A stretch of DNA of 64,000 nt, taken from an uncultured Bacilli bacterium. GTDB lineage: Bacteria > Bacillota_I > Bacilli_A > RF39 > UBA660. The stretch is taken from the NCBI GenBank assembly GCA_934101575.1, contig CAKORJ010000002.1, positions 186,001-250,000 on the forward strand, given 5' to 3'. A program made the translations under genes and the position numbers. The notes under the pieces are model-generated. The model worked only from the letters and a program-made list of their open reading frames with translations, did not search any database and had not been told where the DNA came from. Positions 7,717 through 15,619 of this stretch are shown here, in pieces; position 1 is the stretch's first letter; the number at the start of each line of letters is the position of its first letter.

Positions 7717-8635
7717 TACTGGGTGTAGAACTGATATTCCGGCATTTTATTCTAAGTGGTTTATTAATAGGATTAGAGAAGGTTATGTTTTAGTTAGGAA
7801 TCCTTATTATGAGGATAGGGTTACTAAATATGTTTTTAATTCTTCTGTTGTTGATTTTATTGATTTTTGTACTAAGAATCCTTGTCCTATGATTAAATAT
7901 ATTGATGAGCTTAAAGATTATAACTTATTTTGGTATGTTACTATTACTCCTTATGGTAAAGATATTGAACCTAATGTTCCTGATAGAGATGTAGTAATAG
8001 AGGGTGTTAAGAAATTGTGTTCTTTTCCTAATAATTTGTTTGTTGGTTGGAGATATGATCCTATATTTTTTAATGATGAGTTTGATATTAATAGACATAT
8101 TATGGAATTTAGAGATATTGCTAGTAGGCTTAGTGGTTATGTAGATTGTTGTGTTATTAGTTTTTTAGATATGTATGAGAAAGTTAAAAGGAATGCTCCT
8201 GATCTTAGAGTTCCTTCAAAAGATGAGATGATTTATTTAGCTAAGGAATTTGTTTCTATTGGTAAAGAGTATGGAATATCTATTTATTCTTGTTGTGAGA
8301 ATGATTTTCTTTCTTGTTATGGTGTTAATGTTGGGGGATGCCGTAGTAAAGAGTTGGTAAAGAAATATTTGGGATATGGATTTAATGTTTCAAATGTCAA
8401 ACCAATTAGAGATTGTTCTTGTTTGCTTGGTAATGATATTGGTGCATATAATTCTTGTCTTCATTTTTGCAGGTATTGTTATGCTAATTATGATAGGGAT
8501 AGTGTTATTAGAAATGTTAAGTGTCATGATGATGATTCTCCTTTGCTTATTGGTAATGTTAAGGATTCTGATATTATTACTTTAGCTAAACAGGTTAGTT
8601 ATAAAAAAGATTTTGATCAACTTTCTTTGTTTTGA
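7706..8635 (+). CDS. DUF1848-type cysteine-cluster protein
   Basis: This 309-aa protein begins MIINTGCRTDIPAFYSKW and has the DUF1848 layout: alternating beta strands and helices suggesting a TIM-like barrel (FVGWRYDPIFF, VISFLDMYEKV, ISIYSCCEND), then a C-terminal cluster C-x-C-x4-NDIG-x-YNSC-x3-C-x2-CYA. The closely spaced cysteines, CRYCYAN included, look like an iron-sulfur site. The family is often compared with radical SAM or spore photoproduct lyase-like enzymes; its reaction is unknown to me. ATG 7706 has ATAGGAG in the tag 3' end; an upstream in-frame extension reads as hydrophobic antisense-like sequence and is rejected. Coupling to tag suggests a DNA repair role. Confidence 0.8.
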   Translation: MIINTGCRTDIPAFYSKWFINRIREGYVLVRNPYYEDRVTKYVFNSSVVDFIDFCTKNPCPMIKYIDELKDYNLFWYVTITPYGKDIEPNVPDRDVVIEGVKKLCSFPNNLFVGWRYDPIFFNDEFDINRHIMEFRDIASRLSGYVDCCVISFLDMYEKVKRNAPDLRVPSKDEMIYLAKEFVSIGKEYGISIYSCCENDFLSCYGVNVGGCRSKELVKKYLGYGFNVSNVKPIRDCSCLLGNDIGAYNSCLHFCRYCYANYDRDSVIRNVKCHDDDSPLLIGNVKDSDIITLAKQVSYKKDFDQLSLF

Positions 8636-8641
8636 TATTAA

Positions 8642-8650
8642 TGATATAAT
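8642..8650 (+). promoter_or_regulatory. Extended -10 promoter before the deoxyribosyltransferase-like gene
   Basis: TGATATAAT lies immediately after the stop of the DUF1848-type gene and 33 bases before ATG 8684. Confidence 0.5.
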
Positions 8651-8683
8651 TGTTTTAATTATTGAATGAAAGAAGTTGGTTTT

Positions 8684-9055
8684 ATGAAAATATATGTTTC
8701 ACATTCTAGTAATTGTGATTATGTAAGTGAGATTTATGAACCTTTAAAGGAATCAAAGTTATATGATGAAAATGAGGTTTATTTACCTCATGATGGTACT
8801 GTTATTAATACTAAAGAAGTGATTAAGAATTTGGATTTGTTTATTGCTGAGTGTTCTGATAGTTCTACTGGACAAGGTATAGAGATTGGTTGGGCTGATT
8901 CTTTTAATATTCCAATTTTATGTATATATAAGGCAGGTAGTTCTATTAGTTCATCTTTAAAGTTTATTACTAATAATATACTTTCATATAATTCTTTGGA
9001 TGAGTTTTTAGAGTGTATTTCGAGTTTTATTTTAGATGGTGGTCAAAATGGATAG
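8684..9055 (+). CDS. Nucleoside 2-deoxyribosyltransferase-like protein
   Basis: A 123-aa Rossmann-like protein. The start MKIYVSHSSN, the middle KNLDLFIAECSDSSTGQGIE and IGWADSFNIPILCIYK match the nucleoside 2-deoxyribosyltransferase superfamily, in which the Glu of the G-x-GxE-x-G segment is the nucleophile. The same fold also includes DNPH1-type nucleotide glycosidases, so the substrate is open. I start at ATG 8684 rather than 8666 because it begins with the first beta strand and because the promoter lies too close to 8666. The next gene overlaps it by 8 bases. With Nudix it may clean up nucleotide pools. Confidence 0.7.
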   Translation: MKIYVSHSSNCDYVSEIYEPLKESKLYDENEVYLPHDGTVINTKEVIKNLDLFIAECSDSSTGQGIEIGWADSFNIPILCIYKAGSSISSSLKFITNNILSYNSLDEFLECISSFILDGGQNG

Positions 9056-9515
9056 GGAAAAGTTTTTAGCTTCTATTTATTTAATTATTAGGGATGATTC
9101 TGGTAGAATTTTGTTTCAAAGAAGACGTGGTACTAAGCTATGGTCTGGTTTTTTAGGCCTTCCAGCTGGGCATGTTGATATTGGCGAGAATGTTTATGAT
9201 GCTGCTATTAGAGAGGCTAAAGAGGAGCTTGATATTACTTTTGATACTAAAAATATTGTTAATACTTTTGTTGTTAATAGAAGAAATAAACATTTGAGTC
9301 CTTATTTTGATGTATATTTTGAAATAGGTAGTTATACTGGAGATATAAAAATTAATGAACCTTTAAAGTGTTCTGAACTTTGTTATTTTTCTATTAATGA
9401 GTTGCCTTTAGATGTTATTAGTTTTGAGAAGGAGGCACTTATTGATAATTTAAATGGTATTAAGTTTGGTGTAGTTGATATAGATGAAGAAAAAGATATG
9501 AACAAATTTTGTTAA
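9048..9515 (+). CDS. Nudix hydrolase
   Basis: A 155-aa Nudix protein. The Nudix box starts at G in GHVDIGENVYDAAIREAKEE and ends LDI, matching G-x5-E-x7-REUxEExGU except that the terminal Gly is Asp. The metal-binding REAKEE is intact, so pyrophosphohydrolase activity on a nucleoside diphosphate derivative is expected; the exact substrate is not readable from the sequence. Its start, ATG 9048, lies inside the previous gene with GGTGGT as ribosome binding site, so expression is coupled. A terminator follows, closing the unit. Confidence 0.88.
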   Translation: MDREKFLASIYLIIRDDSGRILFQRRRGTKLWSGFLGLPAGHVDIGENVYDAAIREAKEELDITFDTKNIVNTFVVNRRNKHLSPYFDVYFEIGSYTGDIKINEPLKCSELCYFSINELPLDVISFEKEALIDNLNGIKFGVVDIDEEKDMNKFC

Positions 9516-9529
9516 TATTGTTAATTTTT

Positions 9530-9570
9530 GATAAACTTTCTTGTTTTTGTAGAGTGTTTATCTTTTTTTT
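9530..9570 (+). terminator. Rho-independent terminator after the Nudix gene
   Basis: GATAAAC (9530-9536) pairs with GTTTATC (9556-9562), followed by eight T. Confidence 0.75.
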
Positions 9571-9578
9571 GTTATAAT
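9570..9578 (+). promoter_or_regulatory. Extended -10 promoter for prfB
   Basis: TGTTATAAT starts on the last base of the preceding T-run and lies 24 bases before the prfB ATG. Confidence 0.55.
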
Positions 9579-9602
9579 TTTATTATTATTGGAGGTATTG
9601 TT

Positions 9603-10695
9603 ATGGAAATAGTTGATATGAAAAAGGATTTTGTTAATAATTTAGAGAAAATAAATACTTTATGGAGGTCTCTTTGACGTAGATTCTAAGTTATTAAAAA
9701 TAAAAGCATTTGAAGATGAGGTTAATTCTCCATCTTTTTGGAATAATAATGATGAGGCTCAAAAGGTTATTACTAAGCTTAATCGTTTGAAGGAATCTAC
9801 ATCTTCTATTGTTTCTGTTAAAAATGATATTGTTGATGCTCTTGATATGATTTCTTTACTTGAAAATGATTTTGATGATGATATGTTTAATTTTGTTTCT
9901 GAAGTGTATTCTGGCATAGATGAAAGGGTTTCTGCTCTTGAGCTTGAACTTTTATTATCTGGGCCATATGATACTAATAATGCTATTGTTGAAATTCATT
10001 CGGGTGCCGGTGGTACAGAAGCTTGTGATTGGGCTTTAATGCTTTATAGAATGTATACTAGATGGTGTGAAAAAAAGAATTATTCTATTGAAGTTCTTGA
10101 TTTACTGGATGGAGATGAGGCTGGTATAAAAAGGGTTTCATTTTTAGTGAAGGGACTTAATGCTTATGGTTATTTAAAGTGTGAAAAAGGTATTCATCGT
10201 TTAGTTAGGTTGTCTCCTTTTGATTCTAATAATAAAAGACATACTTCATTTGCTTCTGTTGATGTGATGCCTGAGTTTGATAGTGATATTGATATTGAAG
10301 TAAAAGATGAGGATTTAAAAATAGATGTTTATCGTTCTAGTGGTGCTGGAGGACAAGGCGTTAATACTACAGATAGTGCTGTTAGAATTACTCATTTGCC
10401 TACTAAGATTGTTGTCACTTGCCAAAACGAAAGAAGTCAAATTAAAAATAAGGAAAAAGCTTTATCTATTCTAAAAGGAAAACTTAAATTGATGGAGATT
10501 GAGGCTAAGGAAAAGGAACTTGCTGACATTCGTGGTTTTACTCCTAATATTGATTTTGGCTCTCAAATTAGAAGTTATGTTATGCATCCTTATTCTATGG
10601 TTAAAGATCATAGAACTGATGTTTCTACTAGTAATGTTTCTAAGGTTTTGGATGGAGATTTAGATTTGTTTATTGAATCTTATTTAAGGAGTTGA
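9603..10695 (+). CDS. prfB: Peptide chain release factor 2 (programmed +1 frameshift)
   Basis: RF2 recognises TGA and TAA stops. The gene is in two frames: ATG 9603 gives 24 codons up to CTT, then an in-frame TGA at 9675-9677; after a +1 shift reading continues from GAC 9676 to the stop at 10695, giving 363 aa. The joined protein has the anticodon-like tripeptide SPF at 204-206 (the RF2 form) and the catalytic GGQ at 249-251. TTGGAGG precedes the ATG. The adjacent secA commonly found upstream of prfB is absent here. The presence of RF2 shows that TGA is a normal stop in this organism. Confidence 0.96.
9663..9678 (+). promoter_or_regulatory. prfB +1 recoding site
   Basis: TGG AGG TCT CTT TGA C: a Shine-Dalgarno-like GGAGG sits at the classic distance before the slippery CTT and the TGA C stop context. 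This is the standard autoregulatory RF2 frameshift site: low RF2 favours the shift. Confidence 0.95.
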
Positions 10696-10699
10696 TTTT

Positions 10700-11557
10700 T
10701 TGGAGAGTATACTTAATAAAGTTTATAATAAGAATAAACTTTTGAGATATTTTTGGTTATTTGTTGGCGTTCTGATATGTGCTTGTTGTTATAATGTTTT
10801 TATTCTTCCTTATGATATTGTTTTTGGTGGGGTTGGTGGAATTAGTATAATTTTTGAACATTTTATTCATATTAAACCATCGATTTTTATGCTTTTTTGT
10901 TCTTTGATATTCTGTTTTATAGGTGTTTTGTTTTTGAATAAAGAAAAGGTTATGAGATCTCTTGTCGGTGCTATTATGTTTCCTATATTTGTTGAACTTA
11001 CTTCTTTTCTTACTTCTGTTTTTAAGATAGATAGTTCTGATATGCTTCTTATTGCACTTTTTGGAGGAGTTCTTTATGGGCTTGGACTTGGGCTTATTAT
11101 GAAATCTGGTTTTACTCTTGGTGGTACGGACTTTTTAACACAAATTGTTAATAAGTATTTCAAACTCACTCTTGGAAGTTCTATGATTTTAGTTGAAGGG
11201 ACAATTGTTGTAATTGGAGCATTTATTTTTGGTTTTACTAATTTTATGTATGCTGCTGTTATTTTGTATTTAATTACATTTTTAGTTGATAAAGTAGTTC
11301 TTGGTATTTCTGATAAAAAGGCATTTTATGTTGTTACTAAGAATAAGAAAAAGGTTTGTGATTATATTATAAATGAACTTGGTCACACTGTTACAATTTT
11401 TTCTGCGACTGGTGGCTTTAGTAAGAAAAAGACTCCTGTTTTATTTACTGTTATTCCTACTAAAGAGTATTATAAATTAAAGGAAGGAATTAAATATATA
11501 GATAATAATGCATTTTTCACTGTTGTTGATGCTTATGAGGTTACGGGTGGTGAATAA
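10700..11557 (+). CDS. YitT family membrane protein (first copy)
   Basis: A 285-aa integral membrane protein with about five hydrophobic segments in residues 15-200 (for example FWLFVGVLICACCYNVFILP and the Gly-rich GGVGGISIIF loop), followed by a cytosolic DUF2179 domain from about 205 (KKAFYVVTKNKKKVCDYIIN to FFTVVDAYEVTGG). This is the YitT/YebE architecture; transport function is suspected but not established. The start is TTG 10700, with AAGGAG 8 bases before it. It follows prfB by 4 bases and overlaps the second copy by one base, so the three are cotranscribed. Confidence 0.85.
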   Translation: MESILNKVYNKNKLLRYFWLFVGVLICACCYNVFILPYDIVFGGVGGISIIFEHFIHIKPSIFMLFCSLIFCFIGVLFLNKEKVMRSLVGAIMFPIFVELTSFLTSVFKIDSSDMLLIALFGGVLYGLGLGLIMKSGFTLGGTDFLTQIVNKYFKLTLGSSMILVEGTIVVIGAFIFGFTNFMYAAVILYLITFLVDKVVLGISDKKAFYVVTKNKKKVCDYIINELGHTVTIFSATGGFSKKKTPVLFTVIPTKEYYKLKEGIKYIDNNAFFTVVDAYEVTGGE

Positions 11558-12447
11558 TGGAATTTTATAGAGAAATTAAAAACATTTTTACTGATAATGT
11601 GTATGGGATAAGATATGGAAAAATGAGTTTGGGTTTATTACTTCTTGCTATTTGTTATAACATGTTTATTTGTTCTATTAATCTTGTTTCTGGTGGAGCG
11701 GGTGGACTTGGTGTTATATTTAGACATTTATTTGGTATTGAGCCTTCTTTGATTGTATTTTTTGTATCGTTTATAATGTTTGTTTTAGCTTTTATATTTT
11801 TGGATCCAGAGCAAGTTGTTTCTACATTTTTTGTGGCTATTGTGTATCCTTTAATGGTTAAGGCTACTAGTGGTATTCCGGATATTATATATGTTGATAC
11901 TAGTCATGTTCTTATTATTGTTGTTTTTGGTGCTATTTTTAGTGGTATTGGACAGGGTTATATTTTTAAACTTGGTCTTAATTATGGTGGTTTTTCTGTT
12001 CTTGCTAAAATTATTAATAAATATACTAAACTTTCTGTTACTATGATTAATGCTGTTATTAATGCTATTATTGTTGCTTTAGGAGGAGTGTATTTTGGCC
12101 TTACTATGGTGCTTTATGCTGTTTTGTTTATTTTCTTGTCTAGATATGTTAGTGAGAAGGTTATTTTGGGAACAAGTTCTAATAAGACTTTTAAAATAAT
12201 AAGTTCAAAGCATGATATAATAGAGAATTTTATTCATAATAAACTTGGGCATGATGTTACAATATATGATACTTATGGAGCTTATCATAATGATAATAGA
12301 AAACTTATTATGGTTGTTATTCCTACTAGTGATTTTTTACTTTTGAAGGAATATGTTAAAAGTGTTGATAAGACTGCTTTTATGTTTGTTGCAGATACAT
12401 ATGAAGTTAAGGGACAGGATGTTGCTATTGGAGAAAAAACAGTTTAG
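11557..12447 (+). CDS. YitT family membrane protein (second copy)
   Basis: A 296-aa paralogue of the preceding gene, with the same five hydrophobic segments, the Gly-rich loop (SGGAGGLGVIFRHLFG) and a C-terminal DUF2179 domain (FKIISSKHDIIENFIHN to FMFVADTYEV). The start overlaps the previous stop as TAATG. The two copies align along their whole length but are clearly diverged, so the duplication is old; they may form a heteromer. A terminator-like hairpin covers the end of the gene. Confidence 0.85.
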   Translation: MEFYREIKNIFTDNVYGIRYGKMSLGLLLLAICYNMFICSINLVSGGAGGLGVIFRHLFGIEPSLIVFFVSFIMFVLAFIFLDPEQVVSTFFVAIVYPLMVKATSGIPDIIYVDTSHVLIIVVFGAIFSGIGQGYIFKLGLNYGGFSVLAKIINKYTKLSVTMINAVINAIIVALGGVYFGLTMVLYAVLFIFLSRYVSEKVILGTSSNKTFKIISSKHDIIENFIHNKLGHDVTIYDTYGAYHNDNRKLIMVVIPTSDFLLLKEYVKSVDKTAFMFVADTYEVKGQDVAIGEKTV

Positions 12448-12475
12448 TTTGTGAAACTTTTGTTTTTTTCTCTTT
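12435..12475 (+). terminator. Probable terminator after the YitT pair
   Basis: AAAACAGTTT at the end of the second YitT gene can pair, with a small bulge, with AAACTTTTGTTTT downstream; T-runs follow. The stem is A/T rich and imperfect. Confidence 0.4.
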
Positions 12476-12490
12476 TTTTATTTGAATTTA

Positions 12491-12499
12491 TGTTATAAT
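12491..12499 (+). promoter_or_regulatory. Extended -10 promoter for ftsEX
   Basis: TGTTATAAT lies 23 bases before the TTG start at 12523. Confidence 0.55.
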
Positions 12500-12522
12500 G
12501 TATTATAAGTGAGGTGTTAGGC

Positions 12523-13221
12523 TTGGAAATAATTAGTATGAGAAATGTATATAAAATTTATCCTAATGGGGTAGGTGCTATATTTAATCTTAATCTTTCT
12601 ATTGAACGTGGAGATTTTGTATTTATAATTGGTGGTTCTGGTAGTGGTAAGAGTACTCTTATAAAGATGCTTTATCGTGAGGAAAAACCTTCTAGAGGTG
12701 AAATTATTTTAGGTGGTGTAAATGTTGGTAAACTTCGTAATTCTCGAGTTTATAAACTTCGTAGATTAATTGGTGTTGTTTTCCAGGATTATAAACTTCT
12801 TCCTAAACTTACTGTTTATGAAAATGTTGCTTTTGCTTTAGAAGTAACTGGTGCGGATAGTAAGTTAATTAGAAAAAGAGTTATTGATGTTTTGGGGAAA
12901 GTTGGTCTTAAACATAAGGCTAAAGAATATCCTGATAAGCTTTCTGGTGGTGAACAACAAAGGGTTGCTATAGCTCGTGCTGTGGTTAATAGACCTAAGA
13001 TTCTTATCTGTGATGAACCAACTGGTAATTTGGATCCTACTATTAGTATGGAAATTATGGAGATTCTTGAAAAAATTAATAAAGAATATGGTACTACTAT
13101 TTTGATGGTTACTCATGATATTGATATTGTTAAAAAGATGAAGAAGAGAGTTATAGTTCTTAAAGATGGAAGACTTGAAAAAGATTATAAGAAGGGAAGT
13201 TTTGTAGATGAAAAGTTGTAG
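12523..13221 (+). CDS. ftsE: Cell division ATP-binding protein FtsE
   Basis: The ATPase of the FtsEX ABC-like complex at the division site. The 232-aa protein begins LEIISMRNVYKIYPNG, a typical FtsE start. Walker A is GGSGSGKST (37-45), the signature LSGGEQQR is at 140-147 and Walker B is ILICDEPTGNLD. The TTG at 12523 is chosen because GAGGTG lies 6 bases before it; the GTG at 12514 would overlap that site. It overlaps ftsX by 14 bases. The complex does not import a solute but signals to a peptidoglycan hydrolase, here presumably the M23 protein two genes on. Confidence 0.93.
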   Translation: MEIISMRNVYKIYPNGVGAIFNLNLSIERGDFVFIIGGSGSGKSTLIKMLYREEKPSRGEIILGGVNVGKLRNSRVYKLRRLIGVVFQDYKLLPKLTVYENVAFALEVTGADSKLIRKRVIDVLGKVGLKHKAKEYPDKLSGGEQQRVAIARAVVNRPKILICDEPTGNLDPTISMEIMEILEKINKEYGTTILMVTHDIDIVKKMKKRVIVLKDGRLEKDYKKGSFVDEKL

Positions 13222-14107
13222 GACGTTTTTTAGAAGTTTTAGAGATGCATTTAAGAGTGTTATAAGAAATTTTAGTTTGTCACTTGCTTCTATTACTTGT
13301 ATTACTATAACTCTTATTATAATTGCTGCGGCACTTTTGCTTTCTAATAATGTTAAGAATTTTACTAATGAAATTGAGAAAGATGTAACTATTGTGGCGT
13401 TTTTGGATTCTGATGTTAAGGATGATGTTAGGGAAAACTTTGAGACTGCTATTAAGAAAAATTTAAATATTGAAACTTTTAATTATAAGTCAAAGACTGA
13501 AGTTAAGAATGAAATGGCAAAGGAAAATAAAACTTTTAGTTCTGTTCTTTCTGAATGGGATGATGCAAGTAATCCTCTTAAAGATACTTATACTATAAAA
13601 GTTCGTGATGTTAAGGATATTGGAAAGACTGCTAAAGAGATAGAAAAGATGGATGGTGTTAACTCTGTTCAATATGGCGAGGGTCTTGTTGAAAAGTTAG
13701 TTGGAGTATTTGATGCTATTGAAAAGATTACTTATGTTGCTGCTCTTGCTCTTATAATTGTTACTATTTTCCTTATTATTAATACTATTAAGCTTACTAT
13801 TTTTTCTAGAAAAAGAGAAATTGGTATTATGAGACTTGTTGGTGCTTCTAATAGTAGAATAAAACTTCCTTTTGTTATAGAGGGTATTATTCTTGGAATG
13901 ATTGGTTCTATTATACCTATTCTTGTTGTTGTCTTTGGATATACTGCTTTATATGATTATTTTGGTGGAGTATTATTTTCTCCGGTTATAAAACTTGTTA
14001 GTCCTACGCCATTTGTTGTAAATACTTCTTTGATTATACTTATTATTGGTATGGTAGTTGGTATGGTTGGTAGTGCTAGAGCTGTAAGGAGGTATATTAA
14101 GGTATAA
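13208..14107 (+). CDS. ftsX: Cell division protein FtsX
   Basis: A 299-aa permease-like partner of FtsE. A first membrane segment (SLASITCITITLIIIAAALL, about residues 25-45) is followed by a large extracellular domain (about 50-165), then three further membrane segments in the last 130 residues, as in all FtsX proteins. The extracellular loop is what activates coiled-coil peptidoglycan hydrolases in other bacteria. It overlaps ftsE by 14 bases and the peptidase gene by one base (TAATG), so the three products are made together. Confidence 0.93.
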   Translation: MKSCRTFFRSFRDAFKSVIRNFSLSLASITCITITLIIIAAALLLSNNVKNFTNEIEKDVTIVAFLDSDVKDDVRENFETAIKKNLNIETFNYKSKTEVKNEMAKENKTFSSVLSEWDDASNPLKDTYTIKVRDVKDIGKTAKEIEKMDGVNSVQYGEGLVEKLVGVFDAIEKITYVAALALIIVTIFLIINTIKLTIFSRKREIGIMRLVGASNSRIKLPFVIEGIILGMIGSIIPILVVVFGYTALYDYFGGVLFSPVIKLVSPTPFVVNTSLIILIIGMVVGMVGSARAVRRYIKV

Positions 14108-15222
14108 TGAAAAATATTAGGGTTTTGTTGTTAGTTTTTATTTCTTTTTTACTGATTCCAGTTTGTGTTAATGCTGAAACTATTGCAGATTATAGAGCTA
14201 AGATAAAGGCTATAGAGGCAGAAAAAGCTGAAAGCAATAATAAAAGTGCTGAGGTTCAAAAGAGAATAGATAATGCTAATGCTAGAATTAATGAAATTAC
14301 TAGACAAATAGTTCAGGCTAGAAAAGATCAACAAAGTACTCAAAAGGAAATTGATTCTCTTAATGATAAAATTAAGAATAAAAAAGAAGAAATTAAAGAT
14401 TTAGTTGCTTTTTATCAAATTTCTGATAATGATAATTTTTATTTGAAATTTATATTTGGTGCTGATAGTTTTGAAGATTTTATTTATAGATTTTCTGTTG
14501 CTGAACAACTTACTGATGCTAATGATAAGTTAGTTGATGAGATGAATGGTTTGATTAATGAAAATAAGAAAAAAGCTCAAGAACTTAAAAATCAAGAAAA
14601 GAAACTTAGTAATCTTAATTCTGAAATTAGTAAAGAAATAGATAAACTTGGTTCTCAAAAGAGAAAGTACTCTGAAAATGCTCTTGATGCTGATCAAGAA
14701 ATTGCTGCTCTTAATAAGCAAATTAATTTCTTTAAAAAGCAAGGATGTAGTGAAAATCAAGATGTTACTAGTTGTAACAAGACGAGTTCTATTCCTAGTG
14801 CTAGTGGATTTATTCGTCCTTTAGATAGTGGTTTTATTACTTCTTATTATGGGGGTAGAATTCATCCTATATATGGTGTTGCTAGTCATCATGATGGTAT
14901 TGATATTGCTGCTAATACTGGGACTCCTGTTAAAGCTTCGGCTTCTGGACAAGTTATACTTGCTGATTGGTATTATGGTTTTGGTAATGCTGTTATGATT
15001 GTTCATAAAGTTCGTGGAACTACTTATACTACTTTATATGGACATTTAAGTGGTTATAATACTTCAGCTGGTGCTATTGTTACTAGAGGACAAGTTATAG
15101 GTTATGTTGGTTCCACTGGTAATTCTACCGGTCCGCATTTACATTTCCAAGCTATGTATGGCAGTGGATATGGAACAACTTTTGATCCTATGAATTTGGT
15201 TAGTATGCCACTTTCTTGGTAA
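14107..15222 (+). CDS. Secreted M23 peptidase with N-terminal coiled coil
   Basis: A 371-aa exported peptidoglycan hydrolase. Residues 1-23 are a signal peptide ending VNA. Residues 24-210 form a long coiled coil (for example SLNDKIKNKKEEIKDLV), and residues 232-371 are a LytM/M23 domain with zinc ligands H262 and D266 (HDGID) and H346 of HLH, with H313 and H344 also in place. The layout matches EnvC and related FtsX-controlled hydrolase regulators, but the intact metal motif argues for an active enzyme. Its coupling to ftsEX indicates that FtsX controls it during septal cell-wall cleavage. A terminator follows. Confidence 0.92.
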   Translation: MKNIRVLLLVFISFLLIPVCVNAETIADYRAKIKAIEAEKAESNNKSAEVQKRIDNANARINEITRQIVQARKDQQSTQKEIDSLNDKIKNKKEEIKDLVAFYQISDNDNFYLKFIFGADSFEDFIYRFSVAEQLTDANDKLVDEMNGLINENKKKAQELKNQEKKLSNLNSEISKEIDKLGSQKRKYSENALDADQEIAALNKQINFFKKQGCSENQDVTSCNKTSSIPSASGFIRPLDSGFITSYYGGRIHPIYGVASHHDGIDIAANTGTPVKASASGQVILADWYYGFGNAVMIVHKVRGTTYTTLYGHLSGYNTSAGAIVTRGQVIGYVGSTGNSTGPHLHFQAMYGSGYGTTFDPMNLVSMPLSW

Positions 15223-15226
15223 TTTT

Positions 15227-15257
15227 ATGACTTTAGTTTTTGCTAAGGTCTTTTTCT
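15227..15257 (+). terminator. Rho-independent terminator after the ftsEX unit
   Basis: GACTTTAG pairs with CTAAGGTC (one G-T pair) and is followed by TTTTTCTTT. Confidence 0.75.
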
Positions 15258-15266
15258 TTAAATCTA

Positions 15267-15295
15267 TTGACTAAAAATACTTTTTGTGTTATTCT
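15267..15295 (+). promoter_or_regulatory. Sigma-A type promoter for secE-nusG
   Basis: TTGACT (15267-15272), a 17-base spacer and TATTCT (15290-15295). Confidence 0.7.
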
Positions 15296-15355
15296 CTAGG
15301 TGTGAGACACGAAAGTGTTTTTATTTTGAAAAAATATATAATTTAGAGGTGGGTT

Positions 15356-15619
15356 ATGAAATCTGAAAATATTAAGAAAAATAGTGTAAAGAAAGAGGAT
15401 AAAAAAGTTTTGAAAAAAGAAGTTAAATCTAAAGATAAGACTAAATCTAAAAAAGATGGCTTTTTTAAAGAAGTAATAAAAGAATTAAAGATAGTTAAAT
15501 GGCCTGATAAAAAGTATATGGTTAAATACTCTGTGGCAACTTTTGTAACTATTATTGTATGTTCTTTGTATTTTTATTTGATTACTGTGGTATTTGCACT
15601 TATAAAGGAGCTTAGATAA
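15356..15619 (+). CDS. secE: Preprotein translocase subunit SecE
   Basis: An 87-aa SecE. The Lys-rich N-terminal half is followed by the amphipathic helix FFKEVIKELKIVKWPDKKYM, with the conserved KWP motif, and one membrane helix (VATFVTIIVCSLYFYLITVV). SecE stabilises SecY, whose gene is at 47867 in this window. GAGGTGGG precedes the ATG, and the stop overlaps nusG as TAATG. The usual upstream rpmG (L33) is not present between the promoter and secE. Confidence 0.95.
   Translation: MKSENIKKNSVKKEDKKVLKKEVKSKDKTKSKKDGFFKEVIKELKIVKWPDKKYMVKYSVATFVTIIVCSLYFYLITVVFALIKELR

Noticed and set aside
9603..10695. Reading TGA as tryptophan (code 4) because of mollicute-like features
   Set aside because: RF2 is present with its frameshift site at a TGA, and ogt, the DUF1848-type gene and the 217-aa membrane protein gene all end in TGA.
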